Positions 21,872 through 34,248 of a stretch of DNA of 64,000 bases are shown here, piece by piece. Numbering within the stretch: the first letter of the stretch is position 1; every line of letters begins with the position of its first letter. Under the pieces are notes generated by a model that worked only from the letters and a program-made list of their open reading frames with translations, had not been told where the DNA came from and made no database searches. Origin of the DNA: Apostichopus japonicus. Lineage: Eukaryota; Echinodermata; Holothuroidea; Aspidochirotida; Stichopodidae. The stretch spans positions 15,084,001 through 15,148,000 of the forward strand of contig NC_092573.1 in assembly GCF_037975245.1 (NCBI RefSeq), written 5' to 3'. The translations under genes and the position numbers were made by a program.

Positions 21872-24025
21872 ACTGGAATATCTGTCTATGGGCCTGTTGA
21901 GACCTTGGCACATCACATCATCAGACATTTAATCAATGTATTGTGAAAGAAGAGAAGTTCAACCGTTTAATGGTAATGGGTCACAAAATAAAAAACATGA
22001 AGAGTATTACAGTGTCAAGTTTGATTAAAACATGCTGCCAATATTAATGTTTTATTCCTCAATCAAAACATTTCAAAAGAGTTCTTATAATTTAATTCAA
22101 AAAGTGATGTCTGCCACATAAATTTTAGACATACAGGTGGGATTTTTGTCACATCTGGACGGATATTTTAACCTTACAATTTTATAACAAGTGGTTCTGT
22201 CCATAAATATGATAAACCGGCTGGCATATGTCCAAATAAGGATGACCTAACTTCAAAAATATTGAAGACTGATTTATAAAGTACATTTCCAAAAACTTTC
22301 TGTTCTATTACCGTTGTACTTAAACTATATAAGCTTTTACACACCCAGTCAGCGTAACATGATCATCACTAATTTGATATTAGAAACAGAGCCAACTTAC
22401 TACAGAATATGATAATTCCTGGTAGGTACAAAAGTACAGTTCTACAGGTCTAGGTCTGCTGATGCAAACAATATAATTAAAACGTAATAATCGACAAGCC
22501 AAGGTCACCAAGGTTTTTATCTTTAACATCAATTGGATACTGTAGTTGAGAGTGCATGAACTCAATTCTGGAATTGATAAAGGTCACAGAGTGCCTTACA
22601 AGTACAATATGAAACAACAGCATATATAAATATATGTGCAATTCACACTGCCACAAAATGCAACGTATATATTAAGATTGCATGGAATCAAGATCTATCA
22701 TATTGAACGTTAAATGTTCTTTCCATTTAAAATCGAACAATGAAGAGAATGAGATTAATAGAAGGGTTTTTCATACACAATGGAACACTTTGTCAAAATA
22801 AATATGTACCCAAGTGGATATACAAAGAAGAGTTTGCTTAAATGCACTCAGAAAATATTAACAGTAATGGTGTATCTCATCCTATACATTTCAAGGACAA
22901 ACCCAGTGTGAGCTATTATACAAGTTTTGTCCATAATATTAGTGATTGTATGATGGCAGTTGGTGGTTAATATGTCACCTTCCAAATGCAACACAAAGAA
23001 GCTTCACTTTCCATTTATTAATCTCATATCTCTCTGAATATGCTTTCTTAGCAGTCATTGCACTTTTTAGCTGAATTAAAGTGCAATACATATATGATAT
23101 TATTTAATATTACTCAGATGTAATACTCAGCTCTTAATAGAAGCATTTGAATAGAGGGAAGAAAGCAAAGACACTTTCAAACTGGGAATTATGACGAAAA
23201 CGACAGATGCTGTTATACTGTGGCATAAAATATACCAAAAGTTATACATTTTACATTATTTCAACTGATATTCTAGGATGGTCAGTGAGAAGCAATTGTT
23301 TGAGAAACGTGTCATAGAGACCCAATTCACAGCTCACTATATACTTGAGCAATAGTAACAGGATAGGATGATAGGGTGCTCACACCTAAGGCCCTGGGGT
23401 TTAACATACCCGATTAGTACAAGATTTGTGGTAGATTGGCTTTTTCGGGCGTGATTGAAAGGTCCCATGGATGGCCCATTGAGAACAGTTACTCTAGACC
23501 AGGAATACTGTAGCTTGTAATCCAGTAAGCCTAAATGTTCCATTTGGACACTGTACCTCGAGTATGATGCACTAACATCACTATGACCAGCTAATTGATA
23601 CTAAATAATCAAGCATTGTTAAGCATCATTAAGCATCGTTAAGCACACAAACATTCAGCTATAGTGGACGAGGCACACAGAACCAGTACAAATGTCAGTG
23701 TCTTGTAATGTCTACAGCCTTAGTGGTCCTGTACAAAGCATCTTTCATTATCAGATAGTCGGATGTAGTACATCATGGTACTGGATTTGTCTTTAATATG
23801 TGCCTTGCTATATATAGCTTGTAAAACAGCATTTGGTTTCTGGCAACTTTATAAACTCACTGTGTATTACTCTCAAAACTTGGCCTTTCCTTTTAAAAAT
23901 ACTTGATTTGACTTTGTCCCATTCCATTTAGGATTATTTCCCTCCCACCCCACAGGAACTCCCCTCCCCCAACATTTGAAATCCTGTCCATGTCACTACT
24001 GTGTGCAAATTGTCTAATATCGTAC
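21872..24025. other. NCKX intron 2, mostly unique
   Basis: No gene is seen. Just before the element at 24026 there is a C-rich stretch (23940-24000) that looks like the end of another DNA transposon. Short AAGCAT(C/T)(A/G)TT repeats occur at 23613-23645. Confidence 0.5.
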
Positions 24026-24470
24026 CATAGGCATAGGAGGTGGGAGGCTGGGGGGGGCTGTAGCCCCCCAACCAAGTATTTTTGTGAAAATTCGGGCAAA
24101 TGCTGAGACTTTTTCGGGCACCTACTGAAGGAAATATAAATTGCAATGATGTAGCTAAAGGAAATCAATAGTGTAAAAATTATCTCCTTGGTAATTAAAA
24201 TAAAGTTCTAAGCTTGCCCGACTAATTCGCCATTACTAATGCCATTACTAAATGTAAAACGACTTCCCCAATAATGATTACCAATATGGAAGGGTAATAA
24301 CACGGCAAATGATTGTATGTAATTTGCATGCGATGTAATAACTGATTCATGCCTATATGATATGTACATTAAGATGTCAAAAGCGCGCGGAACCCGCGAA
24401 AAATTTTGGTTATGTTTTTCAGACAAGTAGTTACAGCCCCCTCAAATCAAATTGGGCTCCTACGCCTATG
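24026..24470. mobile_element. CATAGGC-family DNA element, copy 2 (complete)
   Basis: A 445-bp element with inverted ends: CATAGGCATAGGAG on the left and the complement of CTCCTACGCCTATG on the right. Its body matches 901-1240. A target duplication is not obvious, so the superfamily is unknown. The two overlapping minus-strand frames at 23893-24168 come from the G-rich end and are not a transposase. Confidence 0.78.
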
Positions 24471-25790
24471 CATGGAGGGACATGACCTATCACATTTAAA
24501 GCAACAGAAAACCTTCTCATAAGTAGCACAGATTTTCATAGACTGCAGAGACTTAGTTCATTAAATTTATGACTTCCTCCAAAATACTTGTTTACATTGC
24601 TGATTAGTGAGAGTTCTCTGTTTATCGATGGCCTAATGGTCTTGATAGGTCACTACCAAACAAGAATCAAAAGTTCTTGCTAGTGTCTGATGGAATGCTG
24701 GATCTGGTCACTCAGAAATGTATTGATACATGAGAGGGGAAGATGTGGCCCCTTGGAATATACTAAGACAGTCATCAACTTTACGGATCATTGGAATTAT
24801 CTCTGCAATGCAGATATTCCGCGGCGGCTGAAGTTGATTGCTTAACAAAATTGCAGGAAATTTAACACCGCCTCGACACCGCCTCCTTGTGTAGCACTTT
24901 GTGTATGGCAAAGACGATGAATTCTACAAATCTGGTGGTATTTTGTGAATGCATCTTTCATACAAGCATAGTGATTTTATGTCATAACAGCAATCGAGTT
25001 GAAAACGTCTTGGTAATTCTTTAGAATAATAAACTCCACGTAGGAAAATAACATGTCTACAAGAAATCGCAGTAGATATTGAAAGCTGCTCTAACGAAAA
25101 AATGTCAAATGTATCACATTTTAAGTATGTTAAATCAACAAGAAGGAATATCTTTATTAACATTCAATCTCTCATCTCCAGTATTGATGGGAGGAGATAT
25201 TGAGGCAGGGGTTTTATCTAACATTATGGATATTTTTTTGTGTTCTTTATCATAAAGTGTTGATGTGTCTTCCGAGTCCACTGTAATACCCCTTCAATCG
25301 CAAAACCCTTTCATCACCTGAGAGTTTACTGTCCACCAAATTATTTTAATTTAATCCATTTTATCGATAGCTGAATAGACTGCATGTGAACTGATTTAAA
25401 AGAGAATTGATAAACTTTGCTGACTTTTGAGAGGCATTGTTTGTCTACTAAAGATTGAAATTCCCTTATTCCCCGGCTCTCAAAAATATTGGTTTCTTCA
25501 CTGACGTGGTCTCATCCAATGTCTATCCAATGGAAATTTTTCACGAAAAAAAAAAAAAATGGTTTGATATCACTTTTCATCATTCAACTTGCAAACCAAT
25601 ATTTGCAAAATGACAAAACAAAGTCTTCATTGTGAAATGATAGATCAGTGTTGCCTGCCCGTTCCCTTGGGCAAAACACATTAACATATCTATAATCTCT
25701 CTCTCTCCATCTATAAACTACATATTAAGCAGAGAAAAGCTGCTGTACTGTCCAAGTAAGTTACACTTATAATCATATATGTCTACTTAC
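24471..25790. other. NCKX intron 2, right end
   Basis: AT-rich unique sequence with an A-run at about 25544-25558. The frames at 24708-24911 and 24924-25163 have no recognisable motif. Confidence 0.5.
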
Positions 25791-25896
25791 TTTCTCTGAG
25801 TGGATCCAGGGTATGTAGTAGCAGCTGCAAGGCTCCCTGTCTGTACATGGAGGTGTTTCTAAAATGGGAGACACTGACTCGTCTTTGCCTGGTTGT
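25791..25896 (-). CDS. SLC24A: NCKX exon: conserved loop segment (HTLDPL motif)
   Basis: A 106-nt exon of 35 codons plus one base. It encodes TTRQRRVSVSHFRNTSMYRQ followed by GALQLLLHTLDPLRE. The pattern 'RN...(F)QL..HTLDPL.E' is the conserved block just after the first membrane cluster in NCKX1/2-type proteins. The acceptor is TTTTTGTCTCTACCACAG and the donor AAA followed by GTAAGT, both good. It joins in phase 0 to the exon ending at 50079 and leaves one base to be completed by the exon at 8317-8729. A longer open frame across the same bases (25773-26114) is in another frame and merges with a SINE, so it is not the real product. Confidence 0.92.
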
Positions 25897-25921
25897 CTGT
25901 GGTAGAGACAAAAACAGTTAA

Positions 25922-26112
25922 CAGTCACTCCAAGATTAATGTATGTCGTCCAGTTCACAGAGCTGTTGACAATTGACAATTCATAATCATGGACGTTAAA
26001 ATATGAATCTAAGAGACTGAATTTGGTAAGCTTGCGGCTTTGATAAGCCAATGATGGCTTCTTCGCGAGTTCCTGCTTGCAGGAGGATCTAAAATACATA
26101 CATACATACATC
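25922..26112 (+). mobile_element. tRNA-derived SINE (family A), copy 5, 5' truncated, next to an exon
   Basis: Begins within the B-box region (AGTCACTCCAAGATTAATG) and runs to GGAGGATCTAAAATACATAC with an ACAT tail. It is antisense to NCKX and its truncated end is about 26 bp upstream of the acceptor of the exon at 25791-25896, so it sits where the branch point would be expected. Confidence 0.88.
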
Positions 26113-28070
26113 ATGGGGACTATACTGAAACTGCTGATGAAAATTTAATACTTGTCCACAACTAGAATTTATATGTAGTAAGTATTGTTAAGTACACTCA
26201 TGCATGACTGATTAAGCCTACAACCTAAACCACTCATGTATTTCCAACTGTCCCAGTCTACGTTGCAAATGGCTAAAGTTTGATACTGACGGTTGGGTCT
26301 GTGTCCCATTTAAGGGTACATGTTAACAGAACAAATGTTTAGATAAAATAATTTGATATGAAAGTTTACTTGTACTAGTAAAACTCATGACATACATCAT
26401 TACATGATCTCAACCCCAATAAGTATCAAAAAGTTCATCAAAATGAACTTAAAAAAAAAAAAATGATAATTAAATAGCTACAACTGACAGCAAAATCTCA
26501 TTGACAAAAGTGAAATTGCTACTTTCAGCTTGAACCACCAACTTCATGATTAAGACAAATGCTCCAACATTTTAATATATACATGAAATGGAATCATGAA
26601 ATCAGAAAAACACAAATATAATTCCAAGAAATGGAATGGGATTTCTCCTTCCTTGAAATACTTTGTCTTTATTTATAGCCTACTTTATTATTGGCAACCT
26701 TGCTGAAAGCAAATTATCCATTCAGTAATTTGTCATTCAGTTAATTACCGTTTGGGTGAAATCTAAATTTGAAGATGGCTTAATTTAAGAGTTTGAGGAA
26801 TAACTGTCAATTATTCTAAATATAAACAAAAGTGAAGATATAAGAGCTGCAACTTACTTCAAACAAAATATTGAATGGTTGCAATGCCATATAAAAACAT
26901 GACATCTGAGTTTGCTATTTCCCAATAGATTTACAGCAATAATTTACAAGATCATGATTTGGATTGAATCCAATGTGCAGCTCTTTCTTGCCATTTTTGA
27001 GTATTTTTCATTCTAAACACTAAAATATAAGCCCAACAATTAAAGTTACAGGAAGTGGTATTATTTCTTATAAATAATCACACATTAATGTGTCAATCCA
27101 CAGTAAATTTGCATTAACAATATAATTATCAAACTTTTGTTTTCAACAGATGCAAAATGCATTATTCCTCATCAAACAAAAATAACAGCGGATAAGTAAG
27201 TGTTAGTGTTTACTGAGAATGAAATTCTGCCCAGATTATTATGTGCAAAGAAGGCTAGAGATCTTTAAGATACAAATCGCTATGAAACTGATGATGGTCT
27301 ACGCCAGTTGAGAGTTAATGTTTGAGTTCAAATTTAGAAACATGTTCATACGGTTCGAACATTCATTTAATATGAATTAATAATGCACTTCAAATGTTAA
27401 TTGTCAAGTATTTTGGTTATTTCATCAAATGTTACAGATCAAAATATACCTAATACACCAATCATGGAGTTGTTTTGGGCAAGGCTAATGCCATTTAAAA
27501 TACCTCAAACTATAAGTTCTATTTTATAAACTAAGCCTTAATTGATGATTCGTACAAAAACATTTTAATCAAGAAGAACGCTGCACAGCACTGTTAATTA
27601 ATAATAATATAAAAAAAGGAACAATTTCTAAATTTAATTTTCTTGTTGTCTTACCTTGACTGTACATGTTTCGTGCACGTCGATATGAATTTTCTTTATT
27701 TAATAATAATCCCACACTGCAAGGACTAGCTGTTCGATAATTCAACTTTGCAGACGCACAACTTGATATCGTGTGTGGTACAGTACATTGTTAAGTTCAT
27801 TTTTCAATAATTTTGACACAAAATATTTTTTCCCATGATGTAAAAAATAGTACAGATTTTTCAAAAAGTTGTCTGCAAATGAACAGCCACTACTGCTCGT
27901 AAAAAGGAATAATTATTTGAGGGAAGAGAATGAGGATACAGTGAATCATGGATAATGACATATGGCTGGCTCAATAGCACACAAACATAATTAACACAAC
28001 AATTAAACAGCTAAGGCTGAAATTTAGTGGTTGACTGACCATACTGTACCTGAAAGAGGTAACAGGCATG
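26113..28070. other. NCKX intron 1, unremarkable stretch
   Basis: AT-rich unique sequence; I see no gene or clear repeat. Confidence 0.5.
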
Positions 28071-28240
28071 GACCCTGGCACCCCCGGGTGTAAGGGGTGT
28101 ACATCCAGCCCCTCTTTTTCAGATTCATACAATTATAGACCTAATTGAAATTTAGACTAAATGTGCCTCAGGAATGCACTATTGCATTATATCACTGAAT
28201 TTTTCTTTCTGGGTTAAGGCCCACAGACCCCCTACATAGG
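28071..28240. repeat. Dispersed repeat family member (CCTCAGGAATGCAC type)
   Basis: Contains TATAGACCTAAT, ACTAAATGTGCCTCAGGAATG and CACTATTGCA, which recur at about 39450-39510 in a similar order (ATAGACCTAAT, CTATGCCTCAGAATGCACAG). A G/C-rich run comes just before in both. It is probably an old DNA transposon fragment. Confidence 0.45.
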
Positions 28241-29189
28241 AATATCCTGAAATGATCCCAGGTCCACAACCCTCTTTATTAAAATCCTGGCATACCTTTA
28301 AAACAGGATATTTAAGCAAAGCAATTGACTGAGAAACGACCAGTTTCTGTACTATATACAACAACATGGTATTCATCACAGTTATTATATTGGTCTATTA
28401 GTACTTATAGGGCTCTCTTGTTGGACAATCACCAATATAAAACCAATTGAAAACCAAAGAAGCCTTATATCATATGATCCACAACCTGCAAAGTTACACC
28501 TTGTTATCAAAGGAATAACCAATGTAATATATAAAATCTATTCTTTGGTCATGACAATATTCTGAGATAAGAGAGGAGTGAATTTAAGTAGATCCACTGG
28601 ATTTATCTGATCTGTATTATAAGCCTGCACTGAGTGTGAATATTAAAACAGTACACTTATTATCTCCAAACAGCACTGATTGCTGGCAATATAAATACAC
28701 CAAAGTGATTAATAGTCACCAGCAATTGGTTGAAGTGACAGGAAAATTGACTTCCAGAAGAAAAAAATATCCATTTAAGATAATGATAAAAAGTCGGTAG
28801 ACAAAACATTTAATTGACAGGTTTGTTTGACTTAAATATTTGAATTCAATTTTTACCGATGACAGACTGCAGGCCAAACTTGTGCATTTTAGCAATTAAT
28901 TCACATTCCATCACAAATGTCCAACCAGGGAGTTATTATGGATTAACAACTCCCTGGTCCAAATTATACCTGAAAATTGTAAGCAGGTTACAGAGAAGGA
29001 TCATTTTGTAAAAGCCAGAATATCAAACGGATCTGGATATATATGCATCCCATCGGTGTGCAGAGGATTTAAAAGTTGGATTTCGAGTCTCGGCGGCCAA
29101 TTTATGTAGGGATTGAACTATAATTGATCTATCAGAGATGCATCACAATACTTCATAGAGAAGAAGATAGATGACCATCGAGTTCTTGA
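28241..29189. other. NCKX intron 1, unremarkable stretch
   Basis: AT-rich. A near-palindrome, CCAGGGAGTT...AACTCCCTGG, lies at 28925-28963. No gene is seen. Confidence 0.5.
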
Positions 29190-29450
29190 AGGCAATTCCC
29201 ATGCAGGGGGTATATGTGGGCCCTTTCCTCTTCCCCCCCCCCCCCACCAGACATTATAAATCTTCATATCATATGGCGCATATGTAGAATATAAATAGTA
29301 GGTTAGCTCTAAACACAAGGTTGTACTAATAGATACTCTTAATTTTTTGTGTGAGGTTATATTTCACCGAAATCCCCTGACATTTTTCTCCGATCTGACA
29401 GTATCAGGGGGGACATTGCCCCCTGCCCCCCACTTGCATACACCACTGAT
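29190..29450. repeat. Fragments of G-rich DNA-transposon ends
   Basis: CCCCACCAGACATTATAAAT at about 29243-29263 matches CCCCATTAGACATTATAAGT at about 39384-39403. Near 29400-29450 a run CAGGGGGGACATTGCCCCCT is followed by TGCATACACCACTG, which read on the minus strand begins CAGTGGTGTATGCA, like a hAT-type end. I could not pair it with a second end. Confidence 0.4.
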
Positions 29451-32400
29451 GCACGCTAAGTACATACGTGTATACATTATGGAGGACGTATACATTATGG
29501 AGGACATTAGAAGTAAATGTAATTCATATCAGTGTATATATCACAGCTGTGCAGTTAGGAATACTCCTGAAATGCCCTACAATGTACTAAATTATGTTTC
29601 ACCAGTGAAATATATTACACAAGCTGCTTAAAGGCTAGCCACATTCACAGCTTTGATTGTAATAGAAACTACAATATTTAGCAATCATAGAGTTCAATAG
29701 TTAACTTTTTTTAAAAATACTTGTTTACCGTTAGGAAATTGAAGTTATCAAGTACACTAGACAGCATAAGTATGGATTTAGAGGATAAAGAGCATGCATA
29801 CATATTTCATTTATTTCTTACAAAATGCCCATCCTGACTATTAACAAGTTATGAAATAAATATGGCACCAAAGAAAATATTTTACTGACAGAGATCATAG
29901 ATAAAAATACAGGAAACAAACATGCAAACAAGAGCAGCTAAAGTTCATCACCAGGACAACAAAAATGTCAGAAAATATTAGAAAAAAATGTCTAAGCTAA
30001 TTTTGTAATTCTATTTTCTCTCCTCCAGCTCATTGTGTCATTGTGTTTTTTCTTAGCAAACTAACGTGGTGAACTTTTAGGGAAATGAGATTGAAGGGAT
30101 TCCCACCGTCACAGTGATCACGTCTATACTCAGTAGCGCAGTTATACGATTACACATATATAGAAACATTACAGTGGATCAAGAAATAAATACTTTCTAC
30201 AGGATGACTTATAATAGTCAGAATTGTAATCTAGATATGTTATTGTTCAAGGGAAAAAAATGAACATTTGAGTGCAAGCAATGTTTCTGGACAGCTATTC
30301 ACGTTCTCAAGATATTCATCCTTTCAAACATGATAAATCGCAGGAATACTCCTTTAAGGCCCATATATGCCATTGAGGCCGGTTCTTCAGTGTAGGACAA
30401 AACTTTAATCCGTTGTTTCATAAATTTTAATAGCTCAATGACAAATGTTCTTTTAACTTCATATAAACAACACAGCATATATCCTTGGATGATACTCCAC
30501 ACCATTTATCCTTGACATATATTTGTAACATATTACAAACGCATCATTTTAAGCCATAAAAGCCTTGTTTCCCCTCTCTGAACTTTGTGTTGATGTAAAT
30601 TTGAGGAACTGACTTGATGAATTGTGTATTAGACTAAATAGTTCAATCACTTTAACTGATGATGTGCCTCAGCTGTTTAAAGGGTAGTTTCTCAAAAATT
30701 AAAAGTGTTGTAGAATTACAACTTGGAGTGATGTAGCATATATGGAAACTGTTGCTCTATAAATGGCCTGTTGTCGGAGAATTAAATGCTGTTGTATACG
30801 CACAGGAAGTTTGCGGTTTCACACTCCGAAATTGCTGTGAGAGCACTGCACACTGTGGTGTGTTCAGATTAGCCTCGTAAAGGAGGACTTCACAAATTTC
30901 TTACGATGCTTTTGATTTGCTGGTGAAGAGTACAAGCCTTAATATTGACCAATCAAGTCGAATTTTATATCACTAGAGAGAGGAGTTAACAAACTTTTCT
31001 TTGGCATAGGAAAAAAATTAGTTACGTAATGACACTCCCAGCAAGCACAATGTAAGCGTTGAGAGATAGGGGCATTTTGAAGACGTTTACTGCTTTCCGA
31101 AGTGGTTTTTACTTCTTCAGATTAAAAGTATGTGGTTTAGTTCACACGCATGATCATAAATAATAACACATTATTGTAAAGAGGAGACAATATTCTTCAA
31201 AATGACATAAGAAAGAGTTTTCTGAGTGCTATACTTAGAAAGTTATGAAAAGAGTTAGAGCGAAATGTGCTTATTTTGTAGCAATATTTGCTGCTTAAAG
31301 AGGTGTTTTGTGCCGAGTTCCGCAAGGAATCCATATGAAGTGGTTTCTACTGGTCTACAACATATCAAAATTAGTTTTGTGCCTCCAGTCATCCTTTTAT
31401 TATAACCTACACAAAAAGTGTCTTTGCCCATGGATGCTCATAGCTGTGTTTCCATTTAACTTGCTCCTATTTTAGTATTAATCAAACTTTCAAATTGCAA
31501 TTGACTCAAATTGTAACTAAAAATATATACATTTTTTTTTGCATCAAATGATGTTTAAATAGAGAGTAAAATAAATGAACTAGTGTATTAGCAAATTTGG
31601 GACTATTTTATCATTTTGAAATGATTAATTGGAATCAACAAATTAATGATCTCCATTGATATGAATTTTTAATATCTAATAGTATATACTATAAAGACAA
31701 ATGAAGGATACTGAAACACTATAACTGCCTCACAGTCATACATAGCCTACTGTAGACTGATGCACTTACATAATGATGTCTCCTCCACAAGAACAATCTC
31801 TCAGCAAATATGTAGTTGCTAAGTTATAAACAATCATGTTGACACAGAACTAGACAGTTAAATGGATGAAATCCAACATTATATACACACTGGGACTGCA
31901 TGAGCATTTTCTCACCCGATTGTCGTGTAATACTTGAACAAACGGAATTGAATTTCTTTCCACGATTTGTGTATTAAATTTCAAACTGAGATTTCCCTTC
32001 TGATTTACCTAGGTTCCAGCAGCAACATTAGCAGGAGCAGGCATGCTACTGAAGGTCTGCTATTCGTCACCTGCTCGTTCGTGATCTGCAAAGTGATTTT
32101 TTTTGGCCTGTTAGTGTATAGAAAAACCTGTCAAACATCAAGTTTCCGGTGGGTGAATTAAGGGGGATCTTCCCTCTGTAAGACATTTAGTAAATGAGAG
32201 AACACATGCATCATCATTTAGGAGTTAGTTCATAATAAGCCATACTTTATAGCAGCCAGTCCAACATGACTATTTTTGTTAACAATTGGAATGATAACTT
32301 TGAACTCGAGGCAATTTTTTCGTCTTTATCTCTAACAAATGAGAGACTGCACAAAAGGTATAAACTGGGTACGTCATTAACCAGGGCACGTTGCTGTGAC

Positions 32401-32738
32401 AGAAAACACCATTAGATAACTAAGCACGCGCAATAAAACGTGACCATTCAAGTTTACAAAAGGGGCGATGCTAATTTTTCCGATATGAGGTCTATAACAT
32501 ATCAAACTGATTTCTTGAATGCCTATTACCGTCAGAGGTTGAAGTGTAAAATGACTTATGGCTATATAGCTGAAGACATTTACTTTCAATTTAAATATCT
32601 TAAAATAGTCCCAATTAATAATATCTGTTTGGTGAGCTTAAACAGACTTCAGGTAAAGTTACAGCAATATAGTGGGTCTATCTACAAAAAGTCAGAGGTT
32701 GAAGTGAGAACCTGAATTTTGATCACATGAAGGCATTC
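29451..32738. other. NCKX intron 1; includes second copy of a dispersed repeat
   Basis: At about 30600-30860 sequence related to 19560-19780 recurs. The remainder is AT-rich and unique. Frames at 30299-30505, 31967-32161 and 32377-32715 have no recognisable motifs. Confidence 0.4.
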
Positions 32739-33036
32739 GGTTTTGTGGCCGAGTGGATAAAGGCGGTGGCATTTGAAGCAATGAGGCTTAGCAATCGGTT
32801 CGGGGTTCGATTCCCGGCCGGGTCATAGTAAGGTGGGTTTTTCATCCAAGAGCAATCTACGGTTTTCCCATCTGAAATGACTTTCTAAATTGAAAAGATT
32901 CCAAATTTGAGTTAAAATGTTGAATTGGAAGCCACCCGACGTGTAAGTTGTAATCCATAAGCCCTTGCGGGTTTCTCCCACATTTGTGGTCGCTTAAGGG
33001 TCGTAAAACTAACTGCTGATTATGATTATGATTATA
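32739..33036 (+). mobile_element. tRNA-derived SINE (family B)
   Basis: The head resembles a class II (Leu/Ser-type) tRNA: A box TGGCCGAGTGGATAAAGGCG and B box GGGGTTCGATTCCCGGCC. It is followed by a roughly 200-bp tRNA-unrelated body ending GGTCGCTTAAGGGTCGTAAA and a tail of TGATTATGATTATGATTATA. The anticodon arm is degenerate and there is a long downstream body, so it is a SINE and not a tRNA gene. It is unrelated to family A. Confidence 0.85.
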
Positions 33037-33837
33037 TGACTGCTGAGGCTGTTAACAGAGTTTACTCATGTCACAGTTGGGGTGGGGGGGGGGTTAGAGA
33101 GTGTTAAGGTTATGAGGAGACAGGTAAGGGAATTAGTTAATATCCTAGTTCTCAGTGCTGGACTATAAAATAGACTTCTGTAGTACTTATTGGATCTAAT
33201 TTACTGCATCAAATAATAATAATAAATAAAAAAATAAAAAATAATGTACTCAACATACACTTAAACCAAGAAATGTCTGTCTTATGGTGTTATCAACAAA
33301 TTTTAACGTGAAACATGCATGTGCATTTGCTTGAAACCAGATATGCTGGAAACCAGATATGCTTGAAACAATAACTGTAAAAATATGTGAATAAATTCCT
33401 AATACAGGGATTTAAAGCAACAGGTATCCATCTGTGAAATTACAAGTTTTCATTACTTTTGAAGTTCTGCAATGACAATATTTACTCAAAACACTAGCCA
33501 AATCATTCTTGAAATCAGATAAAGTGTATATATACTAAAAAAGTTAATCAAGCACACACTGAAATGACTGTTAAATTTAGGCCTATGTATGCCTAAAGTA
33601 TGTCCTTGGGACTTTCGATGGGGAAAATCCCCCACGTTTTGTTGAAGGCAGCTGCTTCTTATTCTCCATTCAGATTTCGTTGAATGATGGTCAACATCCA
33701 GTTCAACAGGGATACAGCTACAACAAACTTATAAGCATACAAAAGATGATATTTGACTTTATTTATTATATTTTATTTATTTATTTGTTTTTCCACAAAA
33801 GAACAAAGTGGAGAGAAGTATTCCATGACACTATATG
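33037..33837. other. NCKX intron 1, unremarkable stretch
   Basis: A G-run at about 33080 and an AATAA-rich stretch at about 33215-33242. No gene is seen. Confidence 0.5.
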
Positions 33838-33845
33838 CATTAACT

Positions 33846-34240
33846 CAGGTTTGTCCAACCTACGGCCCGCGGGCCACAGTCCGGCCCGCCGCAGGGTTGC
33901 GTCCGGCCCACCAGAGATGCTCTACGGTGCGAAATTCTGGTGTCCAGATTTATTGATAACAATTTGAAGCTATATCAGCAATCAATCAAACCTTCTGGGT
34001 AAAAAAAATACAGGTCAGTTTGTGTGACACTCTCAGCGGACGGGAGGGGGGGGCTAGACTTTATTCATCTGTTTTATCAGGAAGGAAAATAAATCAGTGC
34101 GCTATGCGCTCAATGCTCATATTTTGTTGCCTTGGGCTTCGGGCAAAAAATTGAAAAATCGAGCGTAGAGTTCATGCGGCCCCCTCCTTCATCATAATCA
34201 TTTCATGTGGCCCTCCTCTGCAAAAGGTTGGACAACCCTG
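33846..34240. mobile_element. Non-autonomous hAT-type transposon, 395 bp, with perfect 8-bp TSD
   Basis: The left end CAGGTTTGTCCAACCT and the inverted right end CAGGGTTGTCCAACCT match at 14 of 16 positions. Subterminal sequence is rich in GGCCCGC and GGCCC. A perfect 8-bp direct repeat, CATTAACT, flanks it at 33838-33845 and 34241-34248. There is no transposase; the plus-strand frames at 33680-33967 are chance. It is different in sequence from the hAT element at 21294-21863. Confidence 0.92.
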
Positions 34241-34248
34241 CATTAACT

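Noticed and set aside
25773-26114. 113-codon minus-strand frame
   Set aside because: Runs through a SINE and reads the NCKX exon in the wrong frame. The correct frame gives the conserved HTLDPL segment between good splice sites.
29400-29450. hAT-like end CAGTGGTGTATGCA on the minus strand
   Set aside because: No matching second end or 8-bp duplication could be found, so I list only a fragment.
32739-32825. Functional tRNA gene (Leu/Ser type)
   Set aside because: Both promoter boxes are present, but the anticodon arm is degenerate and the sequence continues into a SINE body with a repeat tail.
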